Shown: piece after piece, positions 1-5,084 of the stretch
How the letters are laid out: each line of letters opens with the position of its first letter
Numbering within the stretch: the stretch's first letter is position 1
Assembly: GCA_023437285.1 (NCBI GenBank)
Contig: JAEZGP010000625.1
Coordinates: 1-8,288, forward strand
Direction: 5' to 3'
Source of the DNA: Actinomycetes bacterium
GTDB lineage: Bacteria; Actinomycetota; Actinomycetes; Mycobacteriales; Micromonosporaceae
Length of the DNA: 8,288 nucleotides
Notes under the pieces: generated by a model
What the model saw: the letters and a program-made list of their open reading frames with translations, nothing else
The model's database searches: none
What the model was told of the DNA's origin: nothing
Made by a program: the position numbers and the translations under genes

Positions 1-1689
1 CCACGGCAACGGGCCGAGGTCCTGGAGAGCTACCTGCGGGGTCAGGTCGCCGCCCTGGTCGGCGCGGACCCCGACCGGCTCGACGCGGCCGCGCCGCTGC
101 TCGCCGCCGGGCTGGACTCGCTCGCCGTGGTCCAGCTCAAGCACCGGCTGGAGGCCGAACTCGGCCTCGTCCTGTCGCTGCCGGAGGTGCTGGCCGGCGC
201 CACCCTCGACGCGACGGTCCACCGGCTCGCCGGCCAGCTCACCGACCGCGTCGATGAGCCGAACGCCGCCGTGGCGGGCCCGGGCCCGGACCACCCCGCC
301 GGGGAACTCATCGCGCCGATGTCATACGCGCAGCGATGGATGTGGTTCCTGCAACAGCTGGACCGGGACGCTACGGCGCACACCATCGCGGTCGCCCTGC
401 GGCTGCCGGGGCCGGCGGACCTGCCCGCCCTGCACCGGGCCCTGGACGCGCTGGTGGCGCGCCATGCCATCCTGCGCACCACGTTCCCGGACCGCGACGG
501 CGGTCCGGTGCAGCTCGTCTCGCCGACCGGCCGGGCAGCCTACCGCGAACACCAGGCACGCGACCTCGACGACACCACGCTGGCGCAGGTGCTGGCCCGG
601 GCCGCGCGACGCCCCTTCGACCTGCAGTCCGGGCCGCTGCTCCGGGTGGATCTCTACCACGGCAGGTCCAGCGACGTGCTGCTGATCGCGGTGCACCACA
701 TCATCACCGACTTCTGGTCGCTCACCGTGCTGGCGCGCGATCTCGGTGCCTTCTACCGCGCGTACGCCGAGGGCCGGGAGCCCGCCGTTGACCGGCCCAC
801 CCACACGTACACCGACTTCGCGCGGTGGCAGATCTCCGTGGTGGACGACCCGGCGCGGGCGGCGCGGCTGACGTCCTACTGGGACCCGATCGTACGGGCG
901 GGACTGCCGAGGCTGGCCCTGCCCGGGCTCACGGAAGGGCGTCGGCGCCGGTCGGATCCGGGCGGCGCACGGCACTTCACGGTACCGCCGGCCCTGGCCG
1001 GCCACCTGCGCGAGCGCGCGGCGGCGGAGTGCACGACGCTCTATGTGCTGCTCCTCGCCGCGTTCCAGCTCGCCCTGCACCGCCTCACCGGTCAGTCCGA
1101 GCTTGTCGTGGGCACCAACGCGGCGGGCCGGACCCGGCCCGAGTTCGGCGAGGTGGTCGGTTGCTGCACCAACGCGGTGATGGTCCGCAGCAGTACCACG
1201 GCCGACGAGCCGTTCCGCGCGTTCCTCGCGCGGCCCAGGCAGGGGGTGATCGGTGCCGTGGAACACCAGGAGTTCCCGCCCACGTTGCTGGCGGCGCGTC
1301 ACGGGCTGCGCCGCGGCTCGATGTTCGACGCGCTGTTCTCGTTCAACCAGCCGCTCGACCGCGGCGACGACCTGGCGGCCGTCGCGCTGCTCGGACCGGT
1401 CGGGACGGCGCGTTCGCTCGGCGGGCTGCCCATCGAGCGGTTCCCGCTGCCCGTCGCCGCTGGGGCCCTGCCGATCGAGCTGACGATGGCCGAGGTGGAC
1501 GGCGTCCCGCACGGCCTGCTGCGCTTCCGTGGCGACGCCGTCGACGCGGCCACGGCCGACCAGCTCGTGGCGCGGTTCGTCGCGGTGCTGGACGCCGTCG
1601 CCGCAGACCCCGGGGCCACGGTCGCCGCGCTCCTGCGGCACGGCGACGACGGCGCTCAGGCGCGACCGACCACGGCCAGCGCCGCCTGA
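1..1689 (+). CDS. NRPS (or hybrid) C-terminal part: carrier protein - condensation domain, 5' partial
   Basis: Reads in frame from base 1 with no start codon in view, so the N-terminal part lies upstream; 562 residues are visible, ending at TGA 1687-1689. Numbering is from the first window codon. Residues ~3-82 are a carrier domain with core GLDSL; Ser40 (bases 118-120) is the phosphopantetheine site. GLDSL is more typical of acyl carrier proteins in polyketide or fatty-acyl loading modules than the GGDS/GGHS of peptidyl carriers. Residues ~105-545 are a condensation domain: SYAQRWMWF (C1), RHAILRT (C2, from ~154), HHIITDFWS (C3, His232-His233, Asp237), then GRTRPEF and MFDALFSFNQP. The catalytic HHxxxD is intact, but the usual Gly after Asp is Phe, as I recall from C domains that follow ACPs of acyl-loading or polyketide units. 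The protein ends right after the C domain, so the acceptor carrier is on another polypeptide, possibly that of the 2547-4172 protein. Family assignment is secure; an upstream fatty-acyl-AMP ligase or PKS module is inference. Confidence 0.93.
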   Translation, partial: PRQRAEVLESYLRGQVAALVGADPDRLDAAAPLLAAGLDSLAVVQLKHRLEAELGLVLSLPEVLAGATLDATVHRLAGQLTDRVDEPNAAVAGPGPDHPAGELIAPMSYAQRWMWFLQQLDRDATAHTIAVALRLPGPADLPALHRALDALVARHAILRTTFPDRDGGPVQLVSPTGRAAYREHQARDLDDTTLAQVLARAARRPFDLQSGPLLRVDLYHGRSSDVLLIAVHHIITDFWSLTVLARDLGAFYRAYAEGREPAVDRPTHTYTDFARWQISVVDDPARAARLTSYWDPIVRAGLPRLALPGLTEGRRRRSDPGGARHFTVPPALAGHLRERAAAECTTLYVLLLAAFQLALHRLTGQSELVVGTNAAGRTRPEFGEVVGCCTNAVMVRSSTTADEPFRAFLARPRQGVIGAVEHQEFPPTLLAARHGLRRGSMFDALFSFNQPLDRGDDLAAVALLGPVGTARSLGGLPIERFPLPVAAGALPIELTMAEVDGVPHGLLRFRGDAVDAATADQLVARFVAVLDAVAADPGATVAALLRHGDDGAQARPTTASAA

Positions 1690-2423
1690 ATCTCGCGCGC
1701 GAGGACCGCCGATCCCTCGTCCTCCAAGGCCCAGTGGCCCGCGTCGAGTTCGGCGGTCAGCAGCGTCGCGGTGGTCTCCTCCTGCCACAGCTTCAGGTAC
1801 CGCGCCTCGCAGTTGGGATCCTCCGCGCCGCGCACGGCGAGGATCGGCACCGGCAGCCGGGGTGCGTCCGGCCGCCGCACGTAGCTGTCGAACAGTTCCC
1901 AGTCCGCGCGCAGCGCCGGCTCGATCATCTCGAGGAAGTCGGGATCGTCCAGCAGGGCCGCCGGGGTGCCGCCCATGTCGGCGGTCTGGGCGATCAGTTG
2001 CCTCGTCGGCAGCCGACCCATGCCGGTGTCGAAGATGAGCCGCGGCGGCAGGCAGCTGCACACCACGAGCAGCCGCGGGTCGCGGCACGGCGCACGTACC
2101 AGGTGTTGTGCCACCTCGTAGGCGACGAGCGAGCCGGAGCAGTGCCCGATGAGCGCGTAGTCACCCTGGAAGGCCGCGTACCCGTCCCGACGGGCCAGGT
2201 CGGCGAACTCGGCGACGAGGGTGTCCATCCGGCGGTGCGGACGCTCGCGCAGGCGCTTGCCGTGCCCGGGCAGGACGGCGGCGGTCAGCGCCACGCCGTC
2301 GCGGCGGAGGACCGCCCGCAGCGGGTTGTAGACCGTCGAGGCGGCTCCCGCGTGGGCAAACGCGAACACCTCGAGGCCACCGTCCGCCCTGCGGTACGGG
2401 AACCAGTTATCGAACCCTGACAT
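1656..2423 (-). CDS. Type II (stand-alone) thioesterase with Cys in the nucleophile position
   Basis: A 255-residue alpha/beta hydrolase of the NRPS/PKS editing thioesterase family, the usual length. Such enzymes act in the cytoplasm, hydrolysing misprimed or stalled acyl groups from carrier phosphopantetheine; some do release or transfer steps. Visible family features: AFAHAGAAS near residues 21-29 (the oxyanion-loop region, normally PxAGG), LPGHGKRL near 51-58, the nucleophile elbow GHCSG at 93-97, an Asp in RGAEDP (Asp202) and GHW with His230. The elbow is normally GHSMG. Here the nucleophile position is Cys95 (TGC, complement of 2139-2141), followed by Ser96, giving a predicted Cys-Asp-His triad. 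The start is ATG at 2423-2421, preceded by a strong ribosome site GGGAGG (complement of 2431-2436) with 7-base spacing. It is antisense to all the neighbouring synthetase genes, overlaps the end of the first synthetase by 34 bp and is divergent from the next. It may equally be a dedicated acyltransferase or cyclase of this fold. Confidence 0.93.
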   Translation of the reverse strand: MSGFDNWFPYRRADGGLEVFAFAHAGAASTVYNPLRAVLRRDGVALTAAVLPGHGKRLRERPHRRMDTLVAEFADLARRDGYAAFQGDYALIGHCSGSLVAYEVAQHLVRAPCRDPRLLVVCSCLPPRLIFDTGMGRLPTRQLIAQTADMGGTPAALLDDPDFLEMIEPALRADWELFDSYVRRPDAPRLPVPILAVRGAEDPNCEARYLKLWQEETTATLLTAELDAGHWALEDEGSAVLAREIQAALAVVGRA

Positions 2424-2430
2424 CAGCCTG

Positions 2431-2436
2431 CCTCCC
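2431..2436 (-). promoter_or_regulatory. Ribosome binding site of the minus-strand thioesterase
   Basis: The minus strand reads GGGAGG here, then seven bases to the ATG at 2423. It is a good Shine-Dalgarno match and fixes that start. Confidence 0.7.
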
Positions 2437-2453
2437 GCGACGCCACTGCGATG

Positions 2454-2465
2454 CTGGTCAACCAG
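2454..2465. promoter_or_regulatory. Palindrome in the divergent promoter region, possible operator
   Basis: CTGGT-CA-ACCAG is a perfect inverted repeat with 5-bp arms and a 2-bp centre, lying between the divergent thioesterase (start 2423) and carrier-C gene (start 2547). On the minus strand TTGACC (2461-2456) and TTGACT (2469-2464), both -35-like, overlap it, but no convincing minus-strand -10 follows at 17 bp. A regulator site is plausible; chance occurrence is not excluded. Confidence 0.3.
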
Positions 2466-2490
2466 TCAATCGGAGTGCCGGTACGGGCTC

Positions 2491-2512
2491 CTGTCGAGTG
2501 TTTCTGCGACAG
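2491..2512. repeat. Inverted repeat CTGTCG-N10-CGACAG upstream of the carrier-C gene
   Basis: Perfect 6-bp arms at 2491-2496 and 2507-2512 are separated by 10 bases and lie 35 bp before the ATG at 2547. A separate 10-bp palindrome GGCCCGGGCC follows at 2518-2527. The position fits protein binding around a promoter; in such GC-rich DNA the second could be chance. Confidence 0.3.
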
Positions 2513-2534
2513 CCGCGGGCCCGGGCCGCGACCC

Positions 2535-2540
2535 TAGCCT
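2535..2540 (+). promoter_or_regulatory. Candidate -10 element for a leaderless transcript
   Basis: TAGCCT fits the actinobacterial TANNNT -10 pattern and occupies exactly -12 to -7 if transcription starts at the A of the ATG at 2547. No Shine-Dalgarno sequence is seen before that ATG, and the TAG at 2535-2537 is also an in-frame stop that rules out a start further upstream. No good -35 lies at normal spacing; the nearest partial match, GCGACA at 2506-2511, is 23 bp away. Confidence 0.4.
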
Positions 2541-2546
2541 TCCGGT

Positions 2547-4172
2547 ATGGCAGAGCCTGCCCAGGCCGAGGCCGGTACGCGGGCGACTGCCCCCGTGCCG
2601 CCGCTGACGCCCCACGAAGAGTCCATGGTCGAAATCTGGCGGGAGATCCTCGGCCGGCAGGACATCGGGGTCTTCGACGACTTCTTTGACCTCGACGGCA
2701 ACTCGATGCACGCGATCCGGATGATCGGTCGCATCCGCGAGGAGTACGGGGTGACCATCCGAGCGGTCGACTTCTTCGAGTCGCCCACCGTGGCGGCCCT
2801 CGCCGCCGCCGTGGCCGCCCAGGCGCCGGCGCAGCGACCGACCATCAGCCGCCGGCCGCCCGACGCCGAGCCGGTCCTCTCCTTCGACCAGCAGCGGCTG
2901 TGGCTCGTCGACCAGCTCGTCCCCGGCGGCGCGTACAACGTGCACGGACGCCGACGGCTGCTCGGCCCGCTCGACGTGCCCGTCCTGGAGGCCAGCATCC
3001 GCGAGATCATGCGGCGTCAGGAGGCGCTGCGTACCCGGTTCCCGGACGTGGACGGCGAGCCGCTGCAGGTCGTGGACGAACTCGACGAGAACTGGCGGCT
3101 GCCGGTCGCCGACGTCAGCGACGCCGAGGACCGGCTCGACGCCGCCAAGCGGCTCGCCGACGCCGACGCGATGACCCCGTTCAACCTGGCCCAGGGCCCG
3201 CTGCTGCGGTGCCTGCTCGTCCGGCTGAGCGACACCGACCACGTGCTGGGCATCACCGCACACCACACGGTCTGCGACGACGGCTCGGTCGGCCTGTTCG
3301 TGACGGAACTGTCCGCGCTGTACCTGGCCGGTGGCGACCCGGGGCGGGCGGACCTGCCCGACCTGCCCATACAGTACCGGGACTTCGCGGTCTGGCAGCA
3401 GGAATGGCTCGCCGGCGAGGCCTTGCAGGGACAGCTGGAGTACTGGCGCCAGCATCTGGACGGCGCGCCGGCGCAGCTGACGCTCCCCTCGGCCGAGCGG
3501 CCACTGGCCTCGCCCGGCGCGGACGGCGGCCGCATCCGGTCTGTGCTGTCCATTAACGACACCGCCGAACTGCACGCGTTGTGCCGCGCGCACGACGTGA
3601 CCTTGTTCATGGCGCTGCTCGCCGGCCTCGCCTCGGTCCTCGGTCGCTGGTCGGGGCAGAGCGACGTGGTGATCGGGGTGCCGATCACCGGCCGGACCGA
3701 CGTCGGCACGAAGAACCTGATCGGGCTGTTCTTCAACACCATGCCGATCCGGGTGGGCCTGTCCGGCGACCCGTCCTTCACCGAGCTGCTCGGCCGGGCC
3801 CGGGAGGCCGCGCTGGGCGGCTACGCCCACGCCGACGCGCCGCTCGACCTCATCGTGCGCCACGTTCGACCCGTCCGCAGCCAGGGCCGCACGCCGCTGT
3901 TCCAGGTGGTGCTCAACGTGGTCGACCGGGCCCGGATCGACGCCGGCCTCGGCGACGTCGCCGACGAGCCGATGGACGGGCCGGTCATGCCGAGCAAGCT
4001 CGACTTCGTCCTCACGGCCCGGGAACTGGACGGTGCCGTCACGATGGAGCTGGAGTTCGACGCCGACCGCTACGACGAGGCCCGGATGGCGACCCTGCTC
4101 GACGAGGTCGGCGACGTGCTGCGGACGGCCTGCGCCGAGCGGGCCGCCGACGCCGCGCGCGTCGCGGGCTGA
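2547..4172 (+). CDS. Free-standing NRPS didomain: peptidyl carrier protein - condensation domain
   Basis: A 541-residue protein with no adenylation domain. Residues ~22-92 are a carrier domain (LTPHEE, then DLDGNSMHAIRM); Ser53 (bases 2703-2705) is the phosphopantetheine site. The core is DGNS rather than GGHS/GGDS. Residues ~107-530 are a condensation domain with all core motifs: SFDQQRLWLV (C1), RQEALRT (C2, usual His replaced by Gln), HHTVCDDGS (C3; His239-His240, Asp244, with Asp245 where Gly is usual), YRDFAVWQQEWL (C4), GRTDVG..LIGLFFNTMPIRV (C5), HADAPLDLIV (C6) and GRTPLFQVVLN (C7). It should hold an aminoacyl or peptidyl group on its own carrier and pass it to a carrier on another protein. 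Loading must come from an A domain elsewhere. Stand-alone carrier-C proteins occur in dissociated systems (from memory, tuberactinomycin and bleomycin assembly lines). The ATG at 2547 is the only reasonable start, because an in-frame stop sits 10 bp upstream. It is followed after 14 bp by a thioesterase gene on the same strand. Confidence 0.95.
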   Translation: MAEPAQAEAGTRATAPVPPLTPHEESMVEIWREILGRQDIGVFDDFFDLDGNSMHAIRMIGRIREEYGVTIRAVDFFESPTVAALAAAVAAQAPAQRPTISRRPPDAEPVLSFDQQRLWLVDQLVPGGAYNVHGRRRLLGPLDVPVLEASIREIMRRQEALRTRFPDVDGEPLQVVDELDENWRLPVADVSDAEDRLDAAKRLADADAMTPFNLAQGPLLRCLLVRLSDTDHVLGITAHHTVCDDGSVGLFVTELSALYLAGGDPGRADLPDLPIQYRDFAVWQQEWLAGEALQGQLEYWRQHLDGAPAQLTLPSAERPLASPGADGGRIRSVLSINDTAELHALCRAHDVTLFMALLAGLASVLGRWSGQSDVVIGVPITGRTDVGTKNLIGLFFNTMPIRVGLSGDPSFTELLGRAREAALGGYAHADAPLDLIVRHVRPVRSQGRTPLFQVVLNVVDRARIDAGLGDVADEPMDGPVMPSKLDFVLTARELDGAVTMELEFDADRYDEARMATLLDEVGDVLRTACAERAADAARVAG

Positions 4173-4186
4173 GGGCGGTTGTCCGG

Positions 4187-4996
4187 ATGACCGCGCGAAC
4201 GCAGGAGCTGGACCGCCGCTGGCTCAAACGGTTCGGACCGCGCGACGACGCCGCGATCCGGCTGCTGTGCTTCCACTACGCCGGGGGAAGCGCGAGCATG
4301 TACCGGCGGTGGCCGCTGCTCATGACGCCGTCGGTCGAGCCGATCGCCGTGCAGTTGCCCGGCCGCGCCGACCGGTTCAACGAACCGGCGTACCACCGGA
4401 TGGCGCCGCTGGTCGATGAGCTGATCGAGGTGGTCGAGCCGCTACTCGACCGGCCGTTCGCCTGCTACGGCGTCAGTATGGGGGCCCGCGTGTCGTGGGC
4501 GTTGGCCCACGCCCTGCGCGAGCGGGGCATGCCCATGCCGCTGCGGCTCTACGTGGCCTGCGACGCCGCTCCGCTGACCGACAACGGCGTGTGGAAGTGG
4601 GAGGGCCGCGAGGACGGCCTGGAAGGCTACGTCCGGGAGATGGGCGGCACGCCGCCCGAGGTCCTCGCCGAACCTATGCTGCTGGCGGCCCTGCTGCCCA
4701 CGCTGCGGGCGGATCTGACCGTGCTCAGCACGCATGGCTTCCGCCCGGCCCGGCCGCTCGACCTGCCGATCCACGCCTTCTGCGGCGTCGATGACATCGA
4801 GGCCCCGCCCCGGCGGATGCGCGACTGGCAGGCCGAGACGTCCGCGCGATTCGTGCTCGACACGATGGCGTGCGGACACTTCTTCGACGCGGACACCGAG
4901 CGTCAGGTGATCGACACGATCGGCCGGGACCTCACGGCCGAGGACCGTTCGGCCCCCGGATCGCGTGACACGACAGCGCCTCGGCCCGGCCCATAG
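4187..4996 (+). CDS. Type II thioesterase (alpha/beta hydrolase), canonical Ser form
   Basis: A 269-residue stand-alone thioesterase of the NRPS/PKS editing family, expected to clear aberrant acyl groups from carrier domains. Seen: CFHYAGGSASMYRRW at 28-42 (oxyanion-loop motif), LPGRADRFNEP at 57-67, nucleophile elbow GVSMG at 95-99 with Ser97, an Asp pair in CGVDD (Asp202/203) and GHFF with His231. A Ser-Asp-His triad is complete. The common GHSMG is GVSMG here, a His-to-Val change beside the nucleophile. The open frame extends far upstream of 4187, but that part lies inside the carrier-C gene and is a shadow. The ATG at 4187 gives the usual family N-terminus (WLKRFGPRDDAAIRLLCF) and follows a weak GAGGGCGG (4171-4178). 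The gap to the upstream stop is 14 bp, so the two are probably co-transcribed. The last ~18 residues are a Pro/Arg/Ser-rich tail beyond the fold. It is clearly different in sequence from the other thioesterase at 1656-2423. Confidence 0.94.
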   Translation: MTARTQELDRRWLKRFGPRDDAAIRLLCFHYAGGSASMYRRWPLLMTPSVEPIAVQLPGRADRFNEPAYHRMAPLVDELIEVVEPLLDRPFACYGVSMGARVSWALAHALRERGMPMPLRLYVACDAAPLTDNGVWKWEGREDGLEGYVREMGGTPPEVLAEPMLLAALLPTLRADLTVLSTHGFRPARPLDLPIHAFCGVDDIEAPPRRMRDWQAETSARFVLDTMACGHFFDADTERQVIDTIGRDLTAEDRSAPGSRDTTAPRPGP

Positions 4997-4999
4997 ATT
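4970..4999 (+). promoter_or_regulatory. Weak candidate promoter for the large synthetase gene
   Basis: ACGACA (4970-4975, 4 of 6 matches to TTGACA), 18 bases, then TAGATT (4994-4999, fits TANNNT). The -10 includes the thioesterase stop codon. It would give a leader of about 80 bases before the GTG at 5085. Read-through from the thioesterase is equally possible. Confidence 0.25.
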
Positions 5000-5044
5000 C
5001 TGGCCAGCCGCACTCGTACAGCTGCCGCGCCGCACACCGATGAC

Positions 5045-5056
5045 CCGACGTGTCGG
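5045..5056. promoter_or_regulatory. Palindrome CCGAC-GT-GTCGG ahead of the large synthetase gene
   Basis: A perfect inverted repeat with 5-bp arms and a 2-bp centre in the 88-bp gap between the thioesterase and the next synthetase. The loop is too small for an RNA hairpin and no T-tract follows, so a protein-binding site is more likely than a terminator. It is unlike the palindrome at 2454-2465. Confidence 0.25.
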
Positions 5057-5071
5057 TTCGAGCATGAAAGC

Positions 5072-5077
5072 AGGGGG
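5072..5077 (+). promoter_or_regulatory. Ribosome binding site deciding the GTG start at 5085
   Basis: AGGGGG lies seven bases before GTG 5085. In-frame ATGs at 5040 and 5064 lack a comparable site, and the first conserved condensation motif begins just a few residues after the GTG. Confidence 0.55.
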
Positions 5078-5084
5078 CACGCCG

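Noticed and set aside
322..2088. 588-codon open frame on the minus strand
   Set aside because: It lies opposite the carrier-C coding region and runs into the real thioesterase frame; its composition is low-complexity Arg/Gly/Ala with no domain motif. It is a GC-rich antisense shadow.
825..2420. 531-codon open frame on the plus strand
   Set aside because: It spans the end of the first synthetase and the whole antisense thioesterase in another frame and carries no recognisable motif.
2466..3863. 465-codon minus-strand frame opposite the carrier-C gene
   Set aside because: It is antisense to a gene with all C-domain motifs and itself has shadow-like composition.
2547..4172. Glycopeptide-type X domain (P450-recruiting C-like domain)
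   Set aside because: X domains have lost the active HHxxxDG; here both His and the Asp are present and an own carrier precedes the domain.
3581..4186. Upstream extension of the Ser-thioesterase frame
   Set aside because: It would overlap the carrier-C gene by about 590 bases and encodes Arg-rich nonsense; the thioesterase fold begins just after the ATG at 4187.
4990..5060. Rho-independent terminator after the Ser-thioesterase gene
   Set aside because: CTGGCCAG (5000-5007) and CCGAC-GT-GTCGG are short, with no usable loop and no T-run.
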